Assembly (NCBI RefSeq): GCF_018873765.1
Contig: NC_057922.1
Location: 65,682,755 to 65,746,754 of the forward strand
Source: Telopea speciosissima
Lineage: Eukaryota > Streptophyta > Magnoliopsida > Proteales > Proteaceae
Length of the DNA stretch: 64,000 nucleotides
Reading direction: 5' to 3'
Shown here: piece after piece, positions 33,632-45,866 of the stretch
How the letters are laid out: each line of letters opens with the position of its first letter
Numbering within the stretch: position 1 is the stretch's first letter
Notes under the pieces: model-generated
The model's input: only the letters and a program-made list of their open reading frames with translations
The model's database searches: none
Told to the model about the DNA's origin: nothing
Made by a program: the position numbers and the translations under genes

Positions 33632-34523
33632 AGCTTAAAGTGTCACGTGAAGGGGGTTTTAATACAATATTTCGTAGATTTCGGTCCATATTTCGACCGA
33701 GAGCTGCATTTGCCAAGGAATTTCAGTCTTTTGCCTATTCTTCCACTCTTCCAAGCTCTCATCCAACACTTCAGCCATTGTTCAAGCACATTGTTGTCGG
33801 ATTTTCGCCGGTAAACTCATCGGAGGGTCATCTAAGCTCATCATCCAAGCCTTTTTCCACTATTTAAGGTAAATTCTATTTCTCTAAAACTATTTTTTTG
33901 AAAAGACTATGTACAAATTTTGTTGGATGGTGATGATATTAATATATGTTAGACACCGGAGGCCGATCTATAGCCTCACGGTGTCGAAATTTTTTTTTAA
34001 TTTTCTGGTTTTAAAAATTCATTTTCCTATAATTAAAATAGGAAATAATTAGGGGTAATATGACTTAGATGGCAATGAATTAAATATATGTTAGACACCA
34101 ATGGCCGATCTACGGCTTCACGGTGTCGGATTTATTTTTATGCTCTTAAATAATTATTTTAATTTTCAGAAATTAAGAAAAATATATAAAAAATAAAAAA
34201 AAAACCAGAAATAAATAAGGAAAAATATGAGTTTTAAGTTTAAAAAATAATGAAAAAATATGAAAGTTATTTCTATATGTTTTGAAATGCATTACATGTA
34301 TATTATGTTTACTAATTTTTGGTTTTGTTGTGTTAGGTCAATACTTATATTAACATTATATATAAAAAATTGGTTTTAATTATGTGAAAAATATAAGGGT
34401 TAGGGGAAAAATATTAAATAACTATACAAGTGTATTGGTAATCTAAAAGTGTCAATTGAAGTGCATCTACATTAAGTTTTTTAATTATTTGTGTTACTTA
34501 CATTGCAGTAAACAAGTATCATT

Positions 34524-37500
34524 ATGGCGGATCGTGATAGACGTGCGAAGGGCAAGCAAAAGGTGGGGGAAAGTAGTCAACAAAGGGGGCAGAGGAACAA
34601 AGAGAACAGAGGGAACAAGAGAGACCACAACCAAGATAAGGGTGACATTGCATGGTTACACGGCACTCTCATTGATGGGGATAAGAGAAAATCTATATGT
34701 AACTATTATCACATGCAATTTATGGGAGATGGATCCAGTAGACTTAAACAACATCTGACTGGAGGATCTAAAGATGTTGTAGGTTGTCATATGGTCCCTA
34801 CTGAAGTAGCCAGGGAGATTGGTGATAGTTTGCGGGGAAAGAAGAAGAGGAAGGCTGACAAGCAAAGGATAAGAGAACAACTTGAGGATACAGTGAGGAG
34901 TTTGATGGGAGGAAGAATACAATACAATGATGATGATGATGATGACTCTTCTGATGATGATGATGAGGACATTGCAGTAGCTGATGACATACAAACAGCA
35001 GAGGAGGCTAGGGATTTTAGGCGGACTGTTTCAAGGAGTAGAGTAAGTTTTCAAGATGATCAGCAGAGACAAAGAGTAGGGGGTAGTGGAGGAGCTGGCA
35101 GTTCTGGAGGTCCTAGATCTTTGAATCCTTTTAGAAGATCACAAAGTGTGAGGGCAGCCCCAACACTTCTACCAGTACCAGTACCACCATCAACATCTGA
35201 TCCTAAATTGCATAAGAAGAAAGGAAGCAGTCAACCCAGAATCAAAGGAGCATGGAAGGGGATGAAGGGATTGGTTAAAGAATCAATAGCTAAGTAGATG
35301 CTATACCATACCATCCCAACAAACACTGCAAAAGACCCCCATTATGATACCATGATAGATACCATTGCAGAGGTTGGCCCAGAATTCAAGGGCCCCACCC
35401 CATATGAGGTAATGAATGTTTATCTACCTCAACAAAAGAGTGAGATTGATGAGTACATTAGTGAGATGAGGAATATGTGGGAGACATATGGGGTGACTAT
35501 AATGGCAGATGGATGGACTGGGCCTATAAGAAAGTCCATCATCAATTTCATGGTTTATTGTGATGGGAGGACAGTGTTCCTCAAATCTGTGGATGCATCC
35601 AAAGAGATAAAGGATGCAAAATATATTTACAGATTGTTAAAGGAAGTAGTGGAAAAAGATGTGGGTATTGAGAATGTTGTCCAGGATTGTAACTGACAAT
35701 GGAAGTAACTTCAAGCTGGCCGGTGAGAAGATGATGAACAATAGTAAGTACCGGCTCTTCTGGACTCCTTGTGCAGCCCATTGCATTGACTTAATGCTAA
35801 AAGATATGGGAAAGTTAAAGTTGGTGAAGACTGTGGTTGAAAGTGCAAGACAAGTCACCAACTTTGTATACAACCACTCCTATGCACTCAATCTATTGAG
35901 GAAAAAATGTGGGGGTAACTTGGTTAGGCCTGGCATCACAAGATTTGCCACCAACTATATTGCCCTAAAAAACATTGAGACAAAGAAGGCCGGGCTGAGA
36001 AGCATGTTTGCATCTGAGGAGTGGTTTGAATGGAAGGGTTCCAAGACTGCAGATGGGAGGGAAGCACAAGCAACGATGTCATCTGAGGACTTCTGGACCA
36101 AACTAAGCAAAGTGGTGAAAGTTTTGGAGCCAGTAGTTAAAGTTCTACATGTTGCTGACTCCGCTCTGAAGGGCCCAACTATGCCAGTCCTATATGCTGC
36201 AATAGACTTGATGAAAGATAATGTCTATAGTGTGGCTCCTCGCAGTAGCAAACACTTCTTAGATATCATAAATGCTCATTGGGAGAATCAACTTATGCAT
36301 CCACCGCATAAGGTGGTGAGTAAATTTGTTTTATGTTTACTAATTCATAGTATTATTATTTACTAATTACCTATGCATTTGACAATACCTCTATTCTATA
36401 TGTCATATTTCAGCATACTACTTGAACCCTAAGTATCAATATAACAATAAGCTTGGGTTGGAAACTCAACTTATTGATGCTGTGAAACAAGTAGTGAAGA
36501 AGTTAGAGCCAGATGGTGCACTACAAGCAATTTGCAACAATGAGGTGAGTTCATTTGGAAACTCAACTTATTGATGCTTTCAAATAAGTAGTGAAGAAGT
36601 ACTTACTAATTTTCCACGTGGGTGTAGATCAAGGTATTTAGGGATGCATTGGGAAGTTTTGGGGCGAGGCTGCGATCTGAGGCGAGCACGTGGTAATGCT
36701 GGTAATTCTTTTAAGTTTTAAATTACATATGTATTGAAATTTGAAAGTTGAAACAACATTTGACACATGTCTTTTTTGTTGTAAACTTGTAATGCAGCTG
36801 AATGGTGGGTGTTGCATGGGGAATCGACTGAAAACTTAAGAAGAATAGCAATTAAAGTCCTTGCCCAAACATGTTCTGCATCTGGTTGTGAGAGGAACTG
36901 GAGTGCCTTTGCACTCATCCACTCCAAGAGGCGCAATAGATTAAGGTCTCAACGTTTATTTGACATGGTGTATGTGCACTACAACTTGAGGCTGAAACTG
37001 CAACACATACGCATGGGACATGAGGGACAAAGGGTCACCATTGATCTAGCTGACATCTTTCAAGTTGACTCAGACGATGAGGACCCTATTGTGGATTGGG
37101 TGAGGGATAGAGGTGAGCCAGTGTTGGATGAGGAGGGAGGTAGGCCTGACCCCATGATAGCTTCTGAGATTGGTGCTGATGTGGACGAGTATATGGATGA
37201 CGAGGGTCAGATACATGTAAGGGAAGCCTTACCCATACCATTCCAGCCCACTGGTGGCAATGTTGCTGATGATGAAGACTGGTCTAAGTCCTCAAATTAT
37301 GATGATGGTGATGCTGGTGGTGGTGTTGGTGATGCTGGTGGTGGTGATGGTGATGCTAGTGGTGGTAATGCTGGTGGTGGTGATGTTGGTGGTGGTGATG
37401 CTGGTGAAGAATTTGACGGCATGCGAGAGCGTTATGTAGTAGGCCAGGAGGCCCAGGATACGACACTTGTAGAGCCACTCCGATTCACTGGAGAGACACA

Positions 37501-38212
37501 GTTTGATCATGCCACACAAGATACGGACCACGGAGCACGTGCCCCCGCACCCCCACCCTCAAGAGGCCCCCTACATACATACAACAGGAAGCGTAGGGGT
37601 CGACAAACACAATTGCAACCTGATCACATGGACATTGATAACCTATCTAGCTCTGTTGGTGGTTTGAGTATGGGTGATAGGGAGGGAGGACCGACTGGAC
37701 ATTGGCGTGCCCCATCTTTTGACGCACTTACCACTCCATTGGCATCGGATTATGGTGCATCACAACCTTACGGTGGATATGGATATGGATCATCATCATA
37801 TGGGCAGTTTAGTGGGGTAGGGGACTATGACTACTAGTCCCAGTCCCAGGGACATACTGGATCATCTTTTGTAGATAACATCTTTGCATACCCTAGCGGA
37901 CCTAGCTACCAACCTCACTAGCCATACATGCAGCCAATGCCATCTCCTCTTGCGCCGGCGCCAACATCATATCACAGTGGATCTTCTTCTTCACGGACTG
38001 GATCGATTGGTAACCCTAGCTTATATCCTAGGGTAGGTTACCTACAGTATGTTGATGATTCCATTTACGTGACACTTGTGGATGACTACACTCGTTTCTT
38101 CTCCGATTCTATACCGTGGTCCACATATGTCCTTCAAATAGAGAGCAATGGACGTCGACTCCAGCGAGGCATGAGTGGGATTGATCCAGGGAGGCACAGC
38201 AACTACTATTAG
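34524..38212 (+). pseudogene. hAT transposase (BED finger, DUF659, hATC), broken
   Basis: Exon 1 starts at ATG 34524 with a basic region and a BED-type finger (SICNYYHMQFMGDG...RLKQHL...GCHM), then an acidic DDDDDD tract. DUF659 follows (MADGWTGPIRKSIINFMVY, about 35440-35690), then TDNGSNFK, TPCAAHCIDLMLKDMG and TRFATNYIALKNIE of the catalytic core. Likely introns lie near 36316-36412, 36545-36627 and 36690-36797. The hATC dimerisation block follows (AEWWVLHGE, SGCERNWSAFALIHSKRRNRL) near 36800-36960, and a Gly/Asp repeat tail. Breaks: TAG at 35295, a 1-bp insertion near 35690, and TAG codons near 37836 and 37919. It is not functional as it stands. Confidence 0.9.
37295..37410 (+). repeat. 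GGTGATGCT minisatellite in the transposase gene
   Basis: Tandem variants of GGTGGTGATGCT encoding a Gly/Asp-rich run (GDAGGGDGDASGGN-like) after the hATC domain. It is in frame and probably unstructured. Confidence 0.75.
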
Positions 38213-38761
38213 CAGTTTAGCACTTGTAATTTGTAACTTAAGTTGTGATTTCATTGATCTATGAACTTGTGAGTTGTGACTTGCGAGTTGCGAGTCTTGT
38301 GACTTACTAACTTTGACACTTAGTGTATTGCCTTTAAGGCTTTAAGCGAGTTATTGAATATTATGGAGTTTATGAGAATCATGCTACTCATCAATGTGTA
38401 TTGGCTTTAACTTGATATGTGATGAAGTTAAATACTATTATTAAATATTAACTGCCTAATCTATGTGTATTTAACTATTTATACATTAGGGTCGGCGATA
38501 GTATGTCAATCAAGGGTGCAAGCCCAAAACACCAATTTGAATTCACATTTTTACAATTTTATGGTTTAAATGTGTTTATTAAGCTTAAATAAGGCTATCC
38601 ATGAAGTTTCAGGCCTAGATATGGCCAAATACCCCCCGAGATGGACCCCCGAAATATTGCAGAAAAAATGCAATATTTCGGTCATATATCGCGATATTTC
38701 GGGTATCTCGGATATCTCGGTAGGCCCGAGATATCGCGAAATATTAAACCTTGGGTGAGAT

Positions 38762-40128
38762 GACTCACAGATAATAGGTTAGTAGCAAAATTAGGAACAT
38801 GAAGGACAGACTCAAGGGAAATAGAAGGAGTAACTCGCACATTACCCGTACCAGAGACAAAAGAAAGGGAACCATCAGCAACCCTTACCTTGTCCTGGCC
38901 AGAGCAAATGGAGTAGGAATCAAAGTACTGTGACATACCAGTCATGTGATTAGAGGCTCCAGAGTCAATGATCCAGGTAGGTGTAGTAGGAGGAGCAGAT
39001 GAGACTTGTAGAGCTGAGGCAAAAGTAGTAGAGCCTCCAGAGGTAGAACTAGTAGCGGACCCTCCAAGGTGAGACATTAGCCGACGAAAGGCTGCAATAT
39101 CATCCTGTGAGAGGGAATCAGGAGCTGGCTGGGATCCAGGTGGGTCAGACTTAGATGTCACAGAGTAAACCCGAGCTCCCCCTCGCTTTCCTCCACGGGC
39201 ACTAGATGAACCACCACGCATACCAGGGGGCTGTCCATGTAGATCCCAGCACCTGTCCTTGGTGTATCCAAGCTTGCCACAATGATCACATTTGAATCGC
39301 TCACGGTGATCTCCACGAGGTGGCCCTTGGCCTTTCCCCCCACTTTTCCAGTCTCTATGGGAACTAGAAACAAGAGCAGATCTCTCTATGGATGGTGCAA
39401 CATCCATAGTGGTTCTCCTGGTTTCCTCACTTTGCAAGTAGCTGTACACTTCATCCAAAGATGGAAAGGGAGATCTGCCTAAGATTTGCAGGCGAAGAGG
39501 TTCATACTCTGGGTTAAGACCACCGAGCAAAATAAGGATCCTTTCCTTTTCTTGGCTCCTGTAGACCTTTGCCTGATCATCAGAATTAGACAAACTGAAG
39601 GTTGTTATACTGATCATATTCCTCCCACAAACTAATAATAGAGTTGTAGTACTCTAAGATACTCCTATCACCCTGCTTCATATGGATGATCTTTTGGAGG
39701 ATTTGATACACCTTTGTTGCATCTTCAACTCTGTTAAAAACTTTGGAGACACTATCTCAGATATCTTTCGCAGTTTCCTTACTCATAAACCTCCTACCTA
39801 TCTCAGGTTTCATGGAGAATATCAGCCAAGTCATAATAGTGGAGTTCTCAGTCTCTCACTTTAGATAACCTGGATCAGTTATAGTAGGAGCTGTGATAGA
39901 CCCAGTAATGTATCCCAACTTTCCCCTACTGCGTAGGGACAACTTCACAGACCGGGAGCAATCCAAGTAGTTGGTATTATCCAACTTCACAACAGAGATT
40001 TGGTTGTTTGGATTATCAAAGGAAGCCATGGATGGGAACCCACAACTCAGGCTGTCTGCTGTAGTAGGTCCACTGACTTCAGAATCTTGTCCAGACACAG
40101 TAGACATAATAGGCAAACACTTCAACAA
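38762..40128 (-). pseudogene. Copia E gag and protease start
   Basis: Minus strand. The N-terminus is near 40128 or at the internal Met near 40105. The gag core has TGA at 39856-39858 and 39757-39759 where copia B has Trp (KWETEN, DIWDSV), plus a frameshift near 39605. 39590-38760 is open, with LLGGLNPEYEPLRLQ, knuckle CDHCGKLGYTKDRC, a Ser/Gly-rich spacer and protease WIIDSGASNHMTG. It ends in LLSVSHLTQ at the hAT insertion. Confidence 0.88.
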
Positions 40129-41011
40129 TCAACACAGTGTTTCTGCTCAAGGGGGAAGTATACTCAACCCAAACAAAGAAGGCAAACCAATACACAAATA
40201 ATGCTAAATCAACCAAATCACTAGGCTGAGACCACGCCTAGAAAACAACAGGCATACAGAGAGCAAAAAGCAAGCATAACTCAGACCAAATCCTTCTAAC
40301 AGCCAGGGAACTTCAGTTCATAACATCCAACAAGTGTACCATGATGCACACAGTCCATTCTCAGCAACAAACAAGCACCCGATGCAGTAAGCTTCAAAAA
40401 AAGGCAAACAAGAAGCAGAAACAGAGCTGCTAATACCTGTACAGCAGCAAAAAAAGGCAGCAGCAGTCTTCCAATCTTCCACCTTCAAGAACAAGCTCTT
40501 AGGGCTTCAAAACAACACTCCCATACGACTTGAATGAATCAAGTTCCAAGGCAAACCAATCTGCCAAAGGCAGAAACAAACTTGAAATAGCCCACTGCTG
40601 GCGGAAAAACTGAGTTTGCTTCCAATGCTTCACAACAGTTGGGAGCTAAATACCCTTCCTCTCAACAACCAAGAGGTTGGGGGTCTGAAACAGCTTCCCT
40701 AGGCGATTCAAAAGCATTAGGTCTCACTCCAAGAGATGGAGGGAAGAAGGAGAACCAAGGGAAATGCTTCACAGGCTGGCGGTAGCTAGGCAGGCATCTT
40801 CCAAAGCTTCAAAACACTTCAGCAGCTCTTAAAACTCCCTCCATATGGACTTGGTTTGAAGAATACTACTACCAAGATTGTAGGAAGTATAGTATCTCAC
40901 ATATACAGCCTCTAATGGAACCCCCTTTACATTTATAGGGTTCCAAAGAGAGGAGAAGACAACCACTGAGCTGAGCTGACTCTCAAACCAGAGATGCTAG
41001 CTCTGATACCG
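40129..41011 (-). other. Copia E untranslated leader and primer site
   Basis: Between the gag start and the 5' LTR. The complement of the initiator-Met primer site (GCTCTGATACC) lies at 41000-41010 beside the LTR. No ORF or other feature was seen in the rest. Confidence 0.75.
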
Positions 41012-41302
41012 AGTTAAAGCTTCAATGGATCGATTCTAATGGAAGATTAAGGAGTTAACAGCAAGGAGGAAGAAGAAGGGAAGAAGGGAAGAAGAGAAGA
41101 AGAGTTGGGAGAGAATCGGTGGTTTGTTGACAGATTCTCAACACACATGTTACTTCATTAATAAACTCTTCTAAATTACACAGGCCTCCCTAGCGATGTA
41201 AAAGGAAATAAAACAAGAACAAGAAAAATACAACTTAGTCATGTCTTCTAATAGGACAATGACAGAACTACCCTTATACAAGATATTCTAACAACTCTAA
41301 CA
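41012..41302 (-). repeat. Copia E 5' LTR
   Basis: 291 bp, partner of 30090-30381, followed by the GTAAT target duplication. Its copy of the CCTCCCTAGGGAGG palindrome is eroded (41185-41198). Confidence 0.92.
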
Positions 41303-41307
41303 GTAAT

Positions 41308-41543
41308 TCCTCCCCACCCCCGGTTCATCCCAGCTCAACGCCCTTTCGTCGTCGTTATCATTTCTCGCTCTCTCATTATAGTGAAGAGTTCAACTTCTTT
41401 GCGTGTCTCAAAACTGAAAAAGTGCAAAACTTTCTGAGGCTTGCGGAAATATTGTATCCACTGCCACTAAAATCGTTGCTTTCACGATTCAAAACAAAGT
41501 TCTAAATTCTTAACCTTAGAAAGCAAGGTAGCAACCGATCCTT
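41308..41543 (+). promoter_or_regulatory. Proximal promoter and 5' UTR of PPR copy 2
   Basis: About 236 bp between the copia E target duplication and the first ATG. It contains pyrimidine-rich stretches and a weak TATA-like CATTATAG at about 41375. The start at 41544 was chosen because it is the first in-frame Met; a second Met lies four codons on. Most of the promoter now lies beyond copia E. Confidence 0.45.
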
Positions 41544-44500
41544 TTGCTTCGTGGCATGAGAGCTTTTAAGCGAATAACGAACTTTGCTTCCTTCAGCCCA
41601 TATGCTCCCCCAATTTCTCTTCGTCTACTGTTCCCCTCCTTAAATTTCTCATCAGATCAAACAAACAATCCTTCAGACTCAAAACCCAATGAAAATCTCA
41701 TTCTCCAAGTTCCATTTCCACCTGTTTCATTTAATACTGCTTTCAAGAATGCCCACCAACTCTTACAGAAGAAGATCCCACCTTCAAAAGTCGATTTCTA
41801 TGCGTCTTTGTTCTGCATACTAATAGAGACTTACTTGACCTGCCGTAGATTTACAGAAGCATCAGAAGCATTTGTTTCAATGAGAAATAATGGGCTCAAT
41901 CCAGAATTACACGCATGGAATCGACTGCTATTCAAATTCAATAGTTCTGGTTTGATTTCTCAGGTATGGGTTGTGTATTCAGAAATGCTATCTTGTGGGG
42001 TATTTCCGAATGTTTTCACTTACAACTTATTACTGCACTGTTTATGCAAAGTGGGTAGGTTCAGGATGGCTTTAGATTTGCTTAGAACCGCAGCAGACGT
42101 TGACAATGTTAGCTTTAATACTGTCATCTGGGGGCTCTGCAATGAAGGAAATGTGGAACAGGCTGTTGGGTTGTTGTCAGAAATGATGAAGAAGTGTATT
42201 GAGATTGATTCTTCTACTTGTAATATCTTGGTCAAGGGGTTTTGCCAAATTGGTCCATTAAGCAATGCAGAATTGCTGATGAATGACTTTCATAATGCGT
42301 GTATTGATCGAGATATTGAATGTTTTAACACATTGATTGACGGTTACTGTAAAAATGGAGACATTAGTAGAGCTCTCGGGTTGATGGAGACTATGAGAAG
42401 GGAGGGTATCTGGCCAGACATTGTTACTTATAACACATTAATCAATGGTTTTTCTGCCACTGGGGATTTTGTTGAGGCAAAAAATCTCATGAATAAAATT
42501 TTTGGTTGTAGGAATGTTCGATTTTTAGAAAATGATACTGTTCATCAGGATCATAGAACAACAGAGGATAATGATGTAGATGGCTCAGGTTTGGAGCCAA
42601 ACCTTATTACATACACCACACTTATCAGTGGATACTGTAAGCAGGAAGGGCTTGAGGAAGCACTTACTTTGTATGAGGAGATGGTTAAGAGTGGTTTCAT
42701 GCCGGATGTAATTACTTACAGTTCCATTCTATATGGCCTTTGCAAAAGTGAGAGGCTTGCTGAAGGCATGGTACTATTAATGGAGATGGAAGAGATGGGT
42801 GTGACTCCTAATCATATCTCTTATTCTATTCTAATTAATTCCTTCTTTAAAGCTGGGAATGCTATTGAAGTTTTCCTCCTGTGGAAATAAATGTTGGTTC
42901 GGGGAATTGTCTTTGATTTGGTAGTGTGTAATACTTTGACGGATGGACTTTTCAAGGTTGGAAAGGTTGATGAGGCAGAGAATGTATTCCAATTGCTGTT
43001 CGAGCTCAATCTTGTCCCAAATTATATCAGCTATTCTGTGTTGATTGATGGACGTTGCAGGGCAGGTGACATGAAGGGTGCTGAATCTGCAGTCCAAGAA
43101 ATGGAGAAGAAAAACATTTCTCCAAATGTTATTATATATTCGTCTATTATTAATGGCTACTCTAAAAGGGGAATGCTTGATGAAGCTGTTGATGTTTTGA
43201 CGAAGATGGTGGATCGAAAGGTCTTGCCAAATGTTTTCACTTATGGTACATTGATTGATGGCCACATTAGGGTGGGTAGACAGGAAATGGCATTAAACCT
43301 TTATGAGGAAATGACAAGTAGAGGTTTGGAAGCAAAAAATTTCATACTTGAGGCTTTCTTAAATAGCTTTATGAAAGAAGGACGCCTGGAGGAAGCAGAG
43401 ACGTTTAAAGATATGATGCAGAGGGGTTTATCACCTGACTGTGTTAACTACACTTCACTAATGGATGGCTTATTTAAGGCAGGATAGGAGTCTGCTGCGC
43501 TTAAAATTGCCCAAGAAATGACTGAAAAACATCAAGGGTTTGATATCGTGGCGTTCAATGTCTTCATCAATGGTCTGTTGAGGCTTGGCAAATCTGCAGA
43601 AGCACAATCAATTTATACAGGAATAAGACAGATGGGCTTAGCTCCTGACCGTGCTACATTCAACATCATGATCAATGCATACTGCAAAGAGGGAAACTTC
43701 AAGAATGCTCTCCAACTCTTGAATGAAATGAAGAGTTATGGGTTAGTGCCCTATTCAACCACTTGTAACAACCTAGTAAGAGAGTTCTGCAAGGCCGGTG
43801 AAATGCAGACAGCAATGGATTTGTTGAATGAATTGGTGATTTCAGGATTTTCCCCAGATGCAGTTACTCATAGATTATTGCTTAGTGCATGTTCTAAGAG
43901 TAATATTGCGTCATTTTTTCAAATGCATGAATTGCTCATAGCTGTGGGACTTGCACCTAATCGTACTGTTTATAACACATTCCTCACTATCTTAGGTAAT
44001 CTAGGGATGACAAGGAAAGCTAGTTTTGTACTATCAGATATGATATCAAGGGGAATTGCTGCAGATACTACTACATATAATGCTCTTATACATGGATATT
44101 GCAAAAGTAGCCATCTGGAGAGAGCGCTTACTATGTATTCTGAAATGTTTGGTTGAGGGAATTTCTCCAGCTGTGGCCACCTGCAGCACGCTTTTGCAGG
44201 GGCTTTCTACTGGTGGTTTGATGGTAGAGGCTGATGAACTAGTTGATGAGATGAAGACAAGAGGCTTGGTGCCCGATGCATCTACATATGACATTTTGGT
44301 TTCAGGCCACGGGAATAAAGGAAATAAGAAGAAATCTATTATGCTGTACTGTGAGATGGTATCAAAGGGATTCATTCCCAAAACTGGTACCTACAATGTA
44401 CTTATTAGTGATTTTGCAAAGGTGGGGAAGATGGATCAAGCTAGAGAGCTTCTGAATGAGATACAAATAAGGGGGATATCACCTAATTCTTCAACTTATG

Positions 44501-44766
44501 ATATACTAATCAGTGGATTCTGCAAACTAGCTGGTCAAGTTGAATTGTCAAATCTAAGAGTATCATATCATGCTGAAGCAAACATGCTTTTCGAAGTGAT
44601 GAATGAGAAAGGGTTTATTCCACGTAAAAGTACTCTTATTTTTATCAGTGATACCCTTGCAAGAGTGGGGAAGAAGTGGAAGGCTCGGAGGTTAATAAAA
44701 AAACTTTTTAAGAGAATGAAGAGTAAGAGAACAGGTACTCTTTCCAGTGGAAGTGGGGATTCATGA
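41544..44766 (+). pseudogene. PPR copy 2, full length but disabled
   Basis: Begins MLRGMRAFKRITNF with an Arg/Ser-rich, acid-poor N-terminus that looks like a mitochondrial presequence, followed by P-type PPR repeats to a TGA at 44764. From 42639 on it parallels the left copy. Breaks against that copy: GAA to TAA at 42888-42890, AAT to TAG at 43485-43487, an in-frame 3-bp loss near 43405, and a 1-bp T insertion near 44149 that shifts the frame. The region 41544-42890 gives the only view of this protein's N-terminal half (448 codons). Total span corresponds to about 1070 codons. Confidence 0.92.
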
Positions 44767-44921
44767 TTGGTTGAAAAGCAAAGAGTTTGTAAGAAGTAAC
44801 GAGAGTTTGAGAGGCTAAGAGTTTGTAAGAAGTAACGAGAGCTTGAGAGGCTTGAAGTCACCGGAGATGGCCAGGATAGGGGCAAAATTGTCAAAAAAAA
44901 TGTAAATGATGAAGGACACTG

Positions 44922-45067
44922 CTCCATTGTGACCAAGTGGTCACGGGTTCGAGTCTGGAAACAGCCTCTCTGCAAAAGCAGGGGTAAGGCTACAATCTTC
45001 ATACATTATGACCCTCCCCAGACTCCTCAATGGCGTGAGCCTTGTGCACTGGATATGCCTTTTTTTT
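44922..45067 (+). mobile_element. Au-type SINE, copy 2
   Basis: Same insertion as 2258-2402, shared by descent. The left target duplication has lost 4 bp (now GATGAAGGACACTG); the right is nearly complete at 45068-45084. Confidence 0.88.
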
Positions 45068-45866
45068 ATGAAGGAAGGACACTGTTTTGTGTTGTTTTGT
45101 AATACCCATCTTATTTTTAGGTAATTTGGTTAAACCAAAGATTAGATGGGTAATTTGGTAACCAAAATGCAATGTTCAGTAATCTTGTAAGTTTCCTAAG
45201 ATTTTATGGGTTTGTAGAATACAGCCTGCGTCCATATCAAAGCTCCTATGATCTGTGGGATGGAACTTGACCTTAACATATTAGGATTTTAACTCAAGTA
45301 CTCTACTGATTGAATTTTGTTTTCCTGTACTTTGATTTGAAATGAATTGGATTACAAAAGCCATTGGATTAGGCTTATGGTGACTGCTTCCATGACTTTA
45401 TGCAGTTACTGTAATTAAACAGTTAATGTTATGCACAGTGCCCAAAAGGGCAGTCTAGAGCATCTTGTCTGTCATCACACTATCTACTACAATGACTTCC
45501 ATATTAATCCTGCTGTATTCCCGATGAAGGTCGTCTCATTTCGAGCTTTGCACAGCGACCATGATGCAGAGAAAGAAATTTTTGCATAGTGTTTTCTTAT
45601 GCTTAATCCCCATTGCTGCATATTTTCTTTAACCCACTCAACCTGAATATCCCACAGGTGTTGTGATGCCCTGGCTGTATTTTTTGATATTCCAGGCTTC
45701 TTACCTGTAATGGCATTTGAAAATCAGATGTTTAATGCTCTCCTGATTGCTGCACATTTTAGACATTTGAGATTATTAGAATTAATCTTTATGCTTTCTG
45801 TAAAGAGGTGATGGAGTATAGGACACGTTTGATCATTTACCTATAATGTGACATGTTCTCTTGCAG

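Larger units (their letters stand above)
33489..38753 (+). mobile_element. hAT superfamily DNA transposon, 5265 bp
   Basis: Inserted in copia E with a perfect 8-bp target duplication GGTGAGAT (33481-33488, 38754-38761), diagnostic of hAT. Terminal inverted repeats of about 27 bp begin CATGGTTCAAAATCTCGC at the left and, reversed, CAAGGTTTAATATTTCGC at the right, 22 of 27 matching. Both subterminal regions are dense in GATATCTCG-type motifs and hairpins. It encodes a BED-DUF659-hATC transposase in plus orientation (34524-38212), now broken. A short relative sits at 11915-12269. Confidence 0.96.
30090..41302 (-). mobile_element. Copia E, complete at both ends, minus strand, with nested hAT
   Basis: LTRs 30090-30381 and 41012-41302 and a perfect 5-bp target duplication GTAAT. 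Without the hAT and its duplicated 8 bp the element is about 5.94 kb. The polypurine tract complement CTCCCCCTCAAG is at 30382 and the primer-site complement GCTCTGATACC at 41000-41010. LTRs differ by roughly 5-6% by eye. Read right to left: 5' LTR, leader 40129-41011, gag, protease, integrase, RT, RNase H, 3' LTR. Stops and frameshifts make it inactive. Confidence 0.95.
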
